This document shows positions 6,940 to 14,218 of a stretch of 14,218 nucleotides of DNA, piece after piece (the stretch's first letter is position 1; each line of letters begins with the position of its first letter). The notes under the pieces were generated by a model that saw only the letters and a list, made by a program, of their open reading frames with translations, searched no databases and had not been told where the DNA came from. This DNA comes from Pirellulaceae bacterium (GTDB lineage Bacteria; Planctomycetota; Planctomycetia; Pirellulales; Pirellulaceae). A program made the position numbers and the translations under genes. The stretch lies in NCBI GenBank assembly GCA_013002105.1, contig JABDKS010000652.1:1-14218 (forward strand), given 5' to 3'.

Positions 6940-8382
6940 ATGTCAAAACTCACCCGTCGTCAGATTCTTGCTGCCGGTGTCGCCGGCGGCGTCACCACCG
7001 CGTTGCCGGCACGGCCCCTCTGGGCCGCCAACCCCAACGGCGAAATCAATCTTGGATTCATCAGTTGTGGCGGACGCGCCAACAGTTTGATGAGTCAGTT
7101 CGATGAAGTATCGGGCGTTAACATCGCTGGACTTTGCGACGTCGACGAAAAACGACTCGGCGCGGCCAAACAACGATTCCCTAAAGCCGATGCTTGGACC
7201 GACATGCGAGACATGCTTTCGGCAGCCAACATCGATGCCGTTGTGATCTCCACCTGCAATCACTGGCATTGCTTGGCCGCGATCTGGGCGATGCAAGCCG
7301 GCAAACACGTTTACGTCGAAAAGCCACTGTCACACAGTCAGTGGGAAGGCCGTCAGACCGTTGCCGCATCGCGCAAGTACGATCGCATCTGCCAAATCGG
7401 TACGCAGCAACGAAGCGATCCGATGCAAGCAGAAATCAAAAAGTTTTTGCATGAAGAAAAAGCGTTGGGTGAAATCAAAGCCGCGCGCGTGAACCGATAC
7501 GGTGTCCGACCGTCGATCGGAAAACGTGACACGCCGTTGGAGATCGAAAAGGACGTCGCCTACGACCTCTGGCTTGGACCGGCACAGGACGAACCGATCT
7601 ATCGTAAAAGCCTGCATTACGATTGGCACTGGGTGTGGAACACCGGGTCGGGAGAAATGGGCAACTGGGGTGTCCACGTTTTGGACGATTTGCGCAACAA
7701 CATTTTCCAAGACAGTGTTGCGTTACCCAAACGTATTTTAGGTGGCGGCGGTCGAGTCGTGCTCAACGACGCCGGCGAAACACCCAACGTGCATTTCGCT
7801 TATTTCGACACCGGATCGATCCCAGTGGTCATCGGACTGTCGAATTTGCCGTCCGAGCCAGGTGGCAAAAAGAGTCCGTCCCACCCCGGCCCCAGCAGCG
7901 GATACATGGCGTACTGCGAAGGAGGACGGTTCGAAGGTCAACGCGGCGGAGCTGCCGCTTACGACACCAGCGGTAAAAAGATCAAAACGTTTAAAGGGAA
8001 TCGTGGCGATGTGGTCCACATGGCCAACTTCATCGACGCGGTACGAAATCACGATCGATCGATTCAGAACGCGGAAATCGCCGTGGGTAACGACAGTACC
8101 GGCTGGTGCAATCTTGCCAACATCGCCTTCCGAGCCGGCAGCGAGTTTTCGCAAGATCGAGCAGATCAGGTTGATTTGGAACAATGGACGGCCGTCGTCA
8201 ACGATATGAACATGCACCTCGAGGCACACGACCTGAGTCTCGACAGCGATTCGATTCGGCTGAGTCCGATGCTGGAACTGGATCAGAAGACTGAACAGTT
8301 TGTAGGCGATCACGCCGAAGACGGAAACAAATTCCTCAAGCGCAAGTACCGAAAAGGATACGAAGTTCCAGAGATCGCTTGA
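6940..8382 (+). CDS. Tat-exported Gfo/Idh/MocA-family oxidoreductase
   Basis: 480 residues. An N-terminal twin-arginine signal (LTRRQILAAGVAGG, then ALPARPLWA) predicts folded export. The dinucleotide-binding domain begins at INLGFISCGGRA (about 36-47), a slightly relaxed glycine motif. It continues with LCDVDEKRL and NHWH (about 107-110), and has the family signature EKP at 127-129. The C-terminal substrate domain carries DWHWVWNTGSGEMGNWGVHV (228-247), as in many planctomycete members. The family oxidises or interconverts sugars and cyclitols with NAD(P). Exported members such as Zymomonas glucose-fructose oxidoreductase carry a tightly bound cofactor through Tat, and the same is inferred here. 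The open frame extends upstream to 6727, overlapping the divergent zinc-ribbon start, but ATG 6940 directly precedes the Tat signal. No clear Shine-Dalgarno. Two hairpins follow, so it is probably monocistronic. Substrate unknown. Confidence 0.88.
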   Translation: MSKLTRRQILAAGVAGGVTTALPARPLWAANPNGEINLGFISCGGRANSLMSQFDEVSGVNIAGLCDVDEKRLGAAKQRFPKADAWTDMRDMLSAANIDAVVISTCNHWHCLAAIWAMQAGKHVYVEKPLSHSQWEGRQTVAASRKYDRICQIGTQQRSDPMQAEIKKFLHEEKALGEIKAARVNRYGVRPSIGKRDTPLEIEKDVAYDLWLGPAQDEPIYRKSLHYDWHWVWNTGSGEMGNWGVHVLDDLRNNIFQDSVALPKRILGGGGRVVLNDAGETPNVHFAYFDTGSIPVVIGLSNLPSEPGGKKSPSHPGPSSGYMAYCEGGRFEGQRGGAAAYDTSGKKIKTFKGNRGDVVHMANFIDAVRNHDRSIQNAEIAVGNDSTGWCNLANIAFRAGSEFSQDRADQVDLEQWTAVVNDMNMHLEAHDLSLDSDSIRLSPMLELDQKTEQFVGDHAEDGNKFLKRKYRKGYEVPEIA

Positions 8383-8394
8383 CCCGTTTTTTCT

Positions 8395-8419
8395 GATCGC
8401 GGAAAGTCGCTTCGCGATC
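8395..8419 (+). terminator. Hairpin just after the oxidoreductase gene
   Basis: GATCGCG (8395-8401) pairs with CGCGATC (8413-8419), with a further AAG/CTT pairing inside after a two-base bulge. It begins 13 bp after the stop, with the T-run CGTTTTTTC before rather than after the stem. On its own it is a poor intrinsic terminator for the plus strand. Confidence 0.35.
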
Positions 8420-8434
8420 TTTCGTGCCCTGCCT

Positions 8435-8464
8435 GCAGCCCGCCACGATCAAGTGGCGGGCTGC
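8435..8464 (+). terminator. Strong 12-bp GC-rich hairpin ending the oxidoreductase transcript
   Basis: GCAGCCCGCCAC (8435-8446) is perfectly complementary to GTGGCGGGCTGC (8453-8464) across a six-base GATCAA loop. The stem is very stable; the following bases (GTCGTTGTCTT) are only moderately T-rich. The site separates the oxidoreductase from the PSD1 cluster. Confidence 0.6.
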
Positions 8465-8524
8465 GTCGTTGTCTTCCCAACGCACACGACAAAATTTCCC
8501 CGCAGCCCACCGAATCAAACGCTG

Positions 8525-11500
8525 ATGTTCAAAAGAATCATGCAGTGCGATCATTACCGAATGCTCCTGATGGCACTTGTCGTCGGCGTCGTGACCGGTG
8601 GCCGAGCGTGGGCTGCGGATCCGGTCGACTTTTCGCGACAGATCCGCCCCATCCTGTCAGACAAATGCTTTGCCTGTCACGGACCCGACGAACAGACACG
8701 CGAAGCCGGATTGCGGTTGGACATCCGCGATGACGCTGTCGATGCAATCGCGCCGGGCAATCCAGCCGAGTCCGAGTTGGTGCAACGAATTCTCTCGGAC
8801 GACCCCGACTTGCAAATGCCACCCAAAAAGTCGCATAAGGATCTCGAGGCCGACGAGATGGAGTTATTGAAACAATGGGTCGCTGAGGGTGCGAAGTACG
8901 AACAACACTGGTCCTTTCGCCCACTCAAACGAGCCAGGCTACCAGCGATCAAACATTTTCAAAACAAAAATGCCATCGACGCGTTGCTCCTGAACAAACT
9001 GGCGTCTGAGTCGATGGACTTCGCGCCGCCAGCCGACAAAGTCACCCTCGTCCGACGACTGTACATCGACCTACTCGGCCTGCCTCCGACTCCAGCCGAA
9101 GTAGACGCGTTCGTAAACGATTCGTCACCCGATGCGTGGGACAACCTGGTGGCCCGACTGCTTGACGATACACGCTTCGGCGAACGGATGGCCGTCTATT
9201 GGTTGGACTTGGTTCGATACGCCGATACGATCGGCTACCACAGCGATGCCTATGTCGAAGTCAGCGCGTATCGTGACTACGTAATCGATTCGTTCAATCA
9301 AAACAAACCCTTTGATCAATTCTCGATCGAACAGCTCGCCGGTGACCTGCTCCCCGAAGCCACGCCGGATCAGAAAATTGCGTCGGGATACAACCGTTTG
9401 TTGCAGACAACCGAAGAGGGTGGGGCACAGGCCAAGGAGTACATCGCGATCTATGCGGCCGACCGAGTCCGTAATGTCTCGGGCGTCTGGATGGGGCTGA
9501 CCGTAGGTTGCGCCCAATGCCACGATCACAAATACGATCCGATCACCGCCAAAGATTTCTATTCACTCGCCGCGTTCTTTGCGGACATCAAAGAGAAAGC
9601 CGTTGGTAAACGAGACCCAAATTTCAAAGTCATTTCGCCAGAGCAGCAGGCACATTTAGACGAACTGCGGCACACAGCCGATCGATTGCGTTTGCCGCAG
9701 TTGTTGTCGGACGATCCTGACCTCGCAGCCAAACTGCAAGCCGGTCAATCCGATTGGGAATCGAAAACGCTGGCGGCACTGGACGACAAGTCTTCTCCCT
9801 GGATGACCGCACCTACCGGCCAGTACACCGCCACCGGCGGTGTTGTCTTGAAACGACAAGACGACGGATCGTACTTGAGCACCAAAGGAAACCCGAACAA
9901 GGGTGATTACATTTGCAAGATCGAAACGACCGGGCCGGTACGCGCGATTCGACTAGAAATCTTTCCCGATCAGAGTTTCTCTCGCAAGGAAGGATTCTCA
10001 CGGGGCAACGGAAATATCGTGCTGACCGATTTTTCGGTGCGGATCAACGACGAGCCGGTTGAAATCACCAGCGCGATTGCCGATTACGAACAGGCAAGTT
10101 GGCCGATCGCAAACACGCTGGACGATGACGACCGATCCGGATGGGCGGTCGACGGACATCACAAATCGGCAACCAGCCACCAGGCCGTTTTTGCATTGGC
10201 TCCAGAAGCAACCAAGAAGGAAACGGCCGACGCACCCGCAGCGTCGCAAGTCGTCGAGATTCGTATGCGGCATCAATCGGTTCACCCCAAACATTTAATT
10301 GGCCGATTTCGATTGAGCCTCTCGCAAGATCCTAACGCTGGCTTGTCCGATTCGATTCGCATCCCCGAAACCATCGCCAAGATTCTCCGCAAGTCACCCG
10401 ATCAGCGAAACGAAAGCGAGAGGAAGCAATTGCGTGAGCATTATCAGTCCATCGCGACTGAATTGAATGAACCGCGCCGGCAACTAGCGAGAATCGAAAA
10501 AGAATTGGAAACCTTCGAGAAGTCGCTGCCCACGACACTGATCACCGAAGCGATGCCTGATCCCCGCATGACACGAATCCTGCCACGTGGAAACTGGCTG
10601 GATGACTCCGGCGAGGTTGTCCAACCGGCCGTGCCGGATTTTTTGCCACACACTGCGATCACGGACCGTCGTGCCAACCGATTGGACTTGGCTCAGTGGT
10701 TGTTCGAACCGGAGAATCCGTTGACAGCCCGGACCTTCGTAAACCGACTATGGAAGCTTTTTTACGGGCGCGGGTTATCTCGCAATCTGGACGACCTGGG
10801 TGGTCAAGGCCAACCACCGACGCATCCCGAGTTATTGGATTGGCTCGCGCTGGAGTTCCAAGAGAGCGGTTGGGACATCAAACAAATGATTCGCCTGATC
10901 GTCACGTCGGGCAGTTACATGCAATCGTCGCAAACCACACCCCATTTGCGTCTGAAAGATCCCAACAACGATTACTTCGCCAGACAGGGTCGCTGGCGTA
11001 TCGAAGCCGAGTTCATACGCGACACCGCGTTGCAACTCAGTGGGCTCTTGCGCGACGGTAAAACCGGTGGCAAGAGTGTCAAACCCTATCAACCGGTCGG
11101 CTACTGGGAACACCTGAACTTTCCCAAGCGGACTTGGTCAGCTTCCAAAGGCGAGGATCTCTACCGACGGACGTTGTACACATTCTGGTGTCGAACTTTC
11201 CTGCACCCGTCGCTGCTGGCGTTTGACGCACCCAGTCGCGAAGAATGCACGGCCCAGCGGGCACGATCCAATATCCCGCAGCAGGCGCTGGCGCTGTTAA
11301 ACGATCCGGTCTACGTCGAAACTGCACGCGAATTTGCAACGCGGATCATTTTGTCCGCGCCCGAACGCGATCATCGGTTGCAGTGGGCTTTTCGCGAAGC
11401 GACCTCACGCGCGGCGACGGAGGATGAATTGCAGGTCTTGCGGAATCTGCACGATCAACAAACCGAGCTCTATTCGGATGCGACGGACGCAGCCAATGCG

Positions 11501-11617
11501 GTTGTTCGCGTCGGTGACGCACCGCTCTCAGATACGATCGACACGGTCGAATTAGCCATTTGGACGCAGGTTGCCCGCGCCCTGTTGAACCTTTACGAAA
11601 CGACCTCCCGTTTTTAA
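8525..11617 (+). CDS. Planctomycete cytochrome protein PSCyt1-PSCyt2-PSD1 (DUF1549/DUF1553)
   Basis: 1030 residues. The signal peptide covers about 1-30 (FKRI, hydrophobic core, GRAWA then ADP). Residues about 35-120 form the PSCyt1 cytochrome-like domain, with heme motif C48-FA-C51-H52 and a probable distal ligand M98 in LQMPP. PSCyt2/DUF1549 follows (about 150-355: RRLYIDLLGLPPTPAEVD, WLDLVRYADT) and holds a second CxxCH, C329-AQ-C332-H333. A middle region (about 430-600) looks like a beta-rich, carbohydrate-binding-like domain. PSD1/DUF1553 fills about 715-1010 (NPLTARTFVNRLWKLFYGRGL). The family is planctomycete-typical, exported, and without a proven reaction; the hemes suggest electron transfer. 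An open frame reaching back to 8453 starts inside the terminator stem and is rejected. ATG 8525 gives a normal signal peptide, though no clear Shine-Dalgarno is seen. DUF1501 follows after 31 bp, the usual partner. Confidence 0.92.
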   Translation: MFKRIMQCDHYRMLLMALVVGVVTGGRAWAADPVDFSRQIRPILSDKCFACHGPDEQTREAGLRLDIRDDAVDAIAPGNPAESELVQRILSDDPDLQMPPKKSHKDLEADEMELLKQWVAEGAKYEQHWSFRPLKRARLPAIKHFQNKNAIDALLLNKLASESMDFAPPADKVTLVRRLYIDLLGLPPTPAEVDAFVNDSSPDAWDNLVARLLDDTRFGERMAVYWLDLVRYADTIGYHSDAYVEVSAYRDYVIDSFNQNKPFDQFSIEQLAGDLLPEATPDQKIASGYNRLLQTTEEGGAQAKEYIAIYAADRVRNVSGVWMGLTVGCAQCHDHKYDPITAKDFYSLAAFFADIKEKAVGKRDPNFKVISPEQQAHLDELRHTADRLRLPQLLSDDPDLAAKLQAGQSDWESKTLAALDDKSSPWMTAPTGQYTATGGVVLKRQDDGSYLSTKGNPNKGDYICKIETTGPVRAIRLEIFPDQSFSRKEGFSRGNGNIVLTDFSVRINDEPVEITSAIADYEQASWPIANTLDDDDRSGWAVDGHHKSATSHQAVFALAPEATKKETADAPAASQVVEIRMRHQSVHPKHLIGRFRLSLSQDPNAGLSDSIRIPETIAKILRKSPDQRNESERKQLREHYQSIATELNEPRRQLARIEKELETFEKSLPTTLITEAMPDPRMTRILPRGNWLDDSGEVVQPAVPDFLPHTAITDRRANRLDLAQWLFEPENPLTARTFVNRLWKLFYGRGLSRNLDDLGGQGQPPTHPELLDWLALEFQESGWDIKQMIRLIVTSGSYMQSSQTTPHLRLKDPNNDYFARQGRWRIEAEFIRDTALQLSGLLRDGKTGGKSVKPYQPVGYWEHLNFPKRTWSASKGEDLYRRTLYTFWCRTFLHPSLLAFDAPSREECTAQRARSNIPQQALALLNDPVYVETAREFATRIILSAPERDHRLQWAFREATSRAATEDELQVLRNLHDQQTELYSDATDAANAVVRVGDAPLSDTIDTVELAIWTQVARALLNLYETTSRF

Positions 11618-11648
11618 ACGTTTTTTGCGCAAGCCAACAACATCTCCC

Positions 11649-13049
11649 ATGAATCAAATCCACCGACGCACGTTTCTGAACGCCGGTACCGTTGGCATCG
11701 GATCGATCGCGCTGACCAACCAAATCCTGGCCGATCAAAAACGGCAAGGACTTGGAAACATCCAGCCCCACTTTCCCGTCAAAGCAAAGCGGGTGATCCA
11801 TCTTTGCATGGCAGGTGGACCGTCGCATCTAGAGACGTTTGACTATAAACCCAAGCTGGCGGAAATGGACGGCCAGCCGATGCCCAAGTCGATCACCGAC
11901 GGACAGCCGATCGCACAGCTCCAGGGCAAAGAACTCAAATGCCTGGCACCACAATTTAAATTCGACAAGGTCGGACAGTCCGGTCAAGAAATTTCGGAAA
12001 CGTTTCCGCATATCGCGAAGATCGCTGACGATATCGCCATCGTCCGATCGATGACCACCCAACAAATCAATCACGATCCTGCGCACACGTTCATGAACTG
12101 CGGGACGCAGATTTCCGGTCGTCCCTGCATGGGATCTTGGGTGCTGTACGGACTGGGCAGCGAAGCGGAAGACTTGCCCGGGTACGTGGTGATGACGTCA
12201 GTCGGCGGCGGCCAGTCACAACCGATTGCATCACGACAATGGCACAGCGGATTCTTGCCCAGCAAATACCAAGGCGTTCACTTTCACTCCAAGGGCGACC
12301 CTGTCCTGTACGTCGGCAATCCCCCGGGCGTGTCGCGCAACGGGCAAAAGAGCGTCATCGATGCGGTCAATGATTTGAATCGCCTCCATAACAACGTGGT
12401 CGACAACCCTGAGATCGCAACCGGAATTTCGCAATACGAACTCGCCTTCAAAATGCAATCCAGCGTGCCCGAGCTTGTCGATGTTTCCAGCGAACCGCAA
12501 AACATCTTGGACATGTACGGTGCCAAACCAGGCGACGGATCCTTCGCCAGTAATTGTCTCTTGGCGCGACGGTTGGCCGAACGGGGCGTGCGATTCATCC
12601 AACTTTATCACCGCGGCTGGGATCACCACGGCGGCGTCAAAAATGGCGTCAAAACAACCTCCAACCTTGTTGACCAGGCCAGCTGGGCACTGGTCGAGGA
12701 TTTGAAGCAACGCGGCATGCTGAAGGACACGCTGGTGATTTTCGGCGGCGAATTTGGACGAACCCCGATGTCCCAAGGCGGCGGCAACAATCCCGGACGT
12801 GACCATCACATCAAGGGTTTCTCGCTGTGGATGGCCGGCGGCGGGATCAAAGGTGGTGTGACTCACGGTGCAACCGACGATTTCGGATACAACGCGGTCG
12901 AAGATGTCGTCCACGTTCGCGACTTACACGCCACGATGCTACGTTTGCTGGGAATCGATCACGAACGATTCAGTTTCAAGTTCCAAGGACTGGACATGCG
13001 ACTCACAGGCGTCGAGCCCGCACATGTCATCAGTCCACTGTTGGCATAA
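11649..13049 (+). CDS. DUF1501 protein with Tat signal (alkaline phosphatase/sulfatase-like fold)
   Basis: 466 residues from ATG 11649. A TTG at 11625 would add eight residues ahead of the Tat signal and is rejected. The twin-arginine signal is HRRTFLNAGTVGIGS (5-19), so the protein is exported folded. The domain opens with VIHLCMAGGPSHLETFDYKP (about 49-68), the standard DUF1501 start, and fills the rest of the chain; length is normal. Candidate metal-site residues of the alkaline-phosphatase-like superfamily are D325-H326-H327 (GWDHHGG), E368 in FGGEFGRTP, and D385-H386-H387 (GRDHHIKGF). DUF1501 is almost always the partner of PSD1 proteins in planctomycetes; a hydrolytic role is suspected but unproven. 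It lies 31 bp after the PSD1 gene and 6 bp before the LRR-like gene, indicating one transcript. Confidence 0.92.
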   Translation: MNQIHRRTFLNAGTVGIGSIALTNQILADQKRQGLGNIQPHFPVKAKRVIHLCMAGGPSHLETFDYKPKLAEMDGQPMPKSITDGQPIAQLQGKELKCLAPQFKFDKVGQSGQEISETFPHIAKIADDIAIVRSMTTQQINHDPAHTFMNCGTQISGRPCMGSWVLYGLGSEAEDLPGYVVMTSVGGGQSQPIASRQWHSGFLPSKYQGVHFHSKGDPVLYVGNPPGVSRNGQKSVIDAVNDLNRLHNNVVDNPEIATGISQYELAFKMQSSVPELVDVSSEPQNILDMYGAKPGDGSFASNCLLARRLAERGVRFIQLYHRGWDHHGGVKNGVKTTSNLVDQASWALVEDLKQRGMLKDTLVIFGGEFGRTPMSQGGGNNPGRDHHIKGFSLWMAGGGIKGGVTHGATDDFGYNAVEDVVHVRDLHATMLRLLGIDHERFSFKFQGLDMRLTGVEPAHVISPLLA

Positions 13050-13055
13050 GTCCAA

Positions 13056-13772
13056 ATGAGCATCCAGAAGGACAAAAACGGATTCTTCGTGTGGGGCGAC
13101 TACCAACAAGGGTCCCCGGGACTGGGCGTCCAAAGCGATCGGATCGATGAATGCATCGACTACTATCACGCCAACGGATTCAACGGACTCTTTGGATCCG
13201 CCAGTTTTGGATTCGATCAGGACAATCTGGACTTCTTGGTTCAGGCACCCGCAGTCCAATGGTTATGGTTCTGGGACATCAACTTAAAAAACATCGATCC
13301 CCTCTACGGACTCAACCAACTCAATCACTTTGGCATCCACCCCAAACGTCCCGGAATTGATTTCTCGCGACTGCCCTCGCTTCGCACGGCGGTCAATTTC
13401 TGGATCAAATCCGATACCGGCATCACCAAATCAAAGATCACTGAGTACTACCATTGGCACTACAAACCTCGAGATAAGTCGTACGAGGGCCTGGAGATGC
13501 CCAAGAATGTCAAGAAGTTGGAAATGAATTGGGCCAATCCGGCGTCGTTGGAAGGTTTGCCCGTAATGAAAAAACTCAAATCGCTGCAGTTCCATCGTTG
13601 TCGAAATCTCAATGACCTGTCGGCTCTGCCTCGCGTCGCGCCCAATTTGGAAAACTTGCTCATCACGACGTCATCCAAAGTCGACCCAACGGACGGAATC
13701 CTGGACCATCCAACACTAAAATCCGCCTGGATCGACGGCAACGAATACGCTCGACAAGATCCTGCCGAATGA
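13056..13772 (+). CDS. Leucine-rich-repeat-like protein without signal peptide
   Basis: 238 residues, ATG 13056 only six bases after the DUF1501 stop. There is no signal peptide or membrane helix, so it is predicted cytoplasmic, unlike the two exported proteins before it. Short irregular repeats are visible, with the spacing of an LRR/internalin-like solenoid: NLDFLVQAPAVQWLWFWD, NIDPLYGLNQLNHFGIHP, LEMPKNVKKLEMNW, SLEGLPVMKKLKSLQF, DLSALPRVAPNLENLLIT. The N-terminal 50 residues (NGFFVWGDYQQG, then SDRIDECIDYYHANGFNGLFG) form a distinct cap. Such solenoids bind other proteins; no catalytic motif is seen. Stand-alone LRR proteins of this type also occur as immunity or adaptor proteins, but no toxin gene is adjacent, so this is speculation. 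The small membrane protein follows after 28 bp. Confidence 0.75.
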   Translation: MSIQKDKNGFFVWGDYQQGSPGLGVQSDRIDECIDYYHANGFNGLFGSASFGFDQDNLDFLVQAPAVQWLWFWDINLKNIDPLYGLNQLNHFGIHPKRPGIDFSRLPSLRTAVNFWIKSDTGITKSKITEYYHWHYKPRDKSYEGLEMPKNVKKLEMNWANPASLEGLPVMKKLKSLQFHRCRNLNDLSALPRVAPNLENLLITTSSKVDPTDGILDHPTLKSAWIDGNEYARQDPAE

Positions 13773-13789
13773 TTGGCACCGCTACTATC

Positions 13790-13798
13790 GGGAGAAGG
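13790..13798 (+). promoter_or_regulatory. Ribosome binding site supporting the GTG start at 13801
   Basis: The purine run GGGAGAAGG precedes GTG 13801, with GGAG six bases from the start codon. It supports the GTG start, as the next in-frame ATG (residue 17) lies inside the membrane helix. Confidence 0.55.
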
Positions 13799-13800
13799 TT

Positions 13801-14109
13801 GTGAATGCGAAATGGAGAATTCGATTTCGACTGTCGTCGCTGCTCTTGATGCCGGCGATGGTTGCCTTCTTTATCGCCGGTTGGCAAGCCAGTCGATATC
13901 AAATCCGACAAGAGTACGAACAACAGAAGGCAGCAGCACAACTACGGCGTGAAGAAATCTTTTCGCAATTGGAGTTGCGTCGATCGATTCGTGGCGATTT
14001 GTGGCAGATGAATATCGACAACCTCGAACAACAGCAGCGAATGAAGACGTTTGATCGACTGATGCAGGATCCGGCCAACCGAAACCTGATGCCGGAGTTT
14101 CGGAATTAG
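13801..14109 (+). CDS. Small single-pass membrane protein with coiled coil
   Basis: 102 residues from a GTG start. A basic N-terminus (NAKWRIRFRLSS) leads into one hydrophobic helix (about 12-29, LLLMPAMVAFFIAGW). A highly charged Gln/Glu/Arg-rich segment follows (about 33-90: RQEYEQQKAAAQLRREE and onward) that should form a helix or coiled coil. By the positive-inside rule the short N-terminus would be cytoplasmic and the long tail periplasmic. The R-x-R-F-R-L-S-S-L-L-L opening resembles the RFSLRTLL-type start shared by many small planctomycete membrane proteins of unknown function. It comes 28 bp after the LRR-like gene and is the last gene before a large inverted repeat. Function unknown; anchoring or scaffolding of neighbours is only an inference. 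Confidence 0.65.
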   Translation: MNAKWRIRFRLSSLLLMPAMVAFFIAGWQASRYQIRQEYEQQKAAAQLRREEIFSQLELRRSIRGDLWQMNIDNLEQQQRMKTFDRLMQDPANRNLMPEFRN

Positions 14110-14129
14110 AGCAATTTTAGTTTTCTCGT

Positions 14130-14177
14130 AGGCCAGGACCTGTCCTGGCGCAGCTGTGCCAGGACAGGTCCTGGCCT
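14130..14177. repeat. Perfect 20-bp inverted repeat with nested palindromes (terminator or REP-like element)
   Basis: AGGCCAGGACCTGTCCTGGC (14130-14149) is exactly complementary to the arm at 14158-14177, across an eight-base loop containing CAGCTG. Each arm is itself nearly palindromic (CCAGGAC-CT-GTCCTGG), so alternative cruciform or double-hairpin folds are possible. It begins 21 bp after the stop of the membrane-protein gene. A T-rich stretch (ATTTTAGTTTTCTCG) lies before the stem; none follows. It could end transcription in either direction or be a dispersed repeat unit. Confidence 0.8.
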
Positions 14178-14218
14178 GAATGGCACTTAATCGGTGTAAC
14201 TCTTGATCGTCTAGGAAC

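Noticed and set aside
8453..8524. PSD1 protein starting at 8453 (GTG)
   Set aside because: The codon is the first three bases of the right arm of the 12-bp hairpin, and the added residues hide the signal peptide.
13056..13772. LRR-like protein as an immunity protein of a toxin system
   Set aside because: No toxin-like gene, secretion marker or polymorphic cassette lies next to it; the neighbours are DUF1501 and a small membrane protein. Kept only as a remote alternative.

Overview
The window looks like chromosomal DNA of a planctomycete of the Rhodopirellula/Pirellulaceae type. The main evidence is gene content: a cytochrome-containing PSCyt1/PSCyt2/PSD1 (DUF1549/DUF1553) protein followed by a twin-arginine DUF1501 protein, a Tat-exported Gfo/Idh/MocA oxidoreductase, an exported PQQ-like beta-propeller, and a small membrane protein with a basic, Arg-rich start. 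All of these are expanded in that phylum. Ribosome binding sites are often weak or absent, which also fits. Genus-level placement is an inference.

Layout. (1) Minus strand, 1-439: N-terminal part of a two-helix potassium channel, cut by the window edge. (2) 440-772: no gene; holds a degenerate 15-bp triple repeat and a weak inverted repeat. (3) Minus strand, 773-2977: secreted beta-propeller/Ig-like/lectin-fold protein, with three 17-bp tandem repeats just upstream. (4) Minus strand, 3092-3409: DksA/TraR-type zinc-finger protein. (5) 3410-3913: about 500 bp without a recognisable gene. (6) Plus strand, 3914-4897: GAF-GGDEF diguanylate cyclase, ending tail-to-tail, 10 bp apart, with (7) a minus-strand SDR/DUF2867 protein (4908-6374). 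(8) Minus strand, 6538-6741: a 67-residue cysteine-rich zinc-ribbon protein. (9) Plus strand, 6940-8382: Gfo/Idh/MocA oxidoreductase with its own likely promoter, closed by two hairpins. (10) Plus strand, 8525-14109: a compact four-gene cluster made of the PSD1 cytochrome, DUF1501, a leucine-rich-repeat-like protein and a small membrane coiled-coil protein. It is followed by a perfect 20-bp inverted repeat at 14130-14177.

How the genes may work together. The PSD1 and DUF1501 pair is a standard planctomycete module, found in many copies per genome and often tied to polysaccharide degradation or cell-surface chemistry, but without a proven reaction. The oxidoreductase next door and the beta-propeller protein would also act outside the cytoplasm, so much of the window serves the periplasm or cell surface. 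The least explained element is the tail of the PSD1 cluster: a signal-less LRR-like protein 6 bp after DUF1501 and a one-helix membrane protein 28 bp after that. The signalling genes (channel, DksA-like, diguanylate cyclase) appear to be independent units. No phage, transposon, CRISPR array, tRNA or rRNA was seen.
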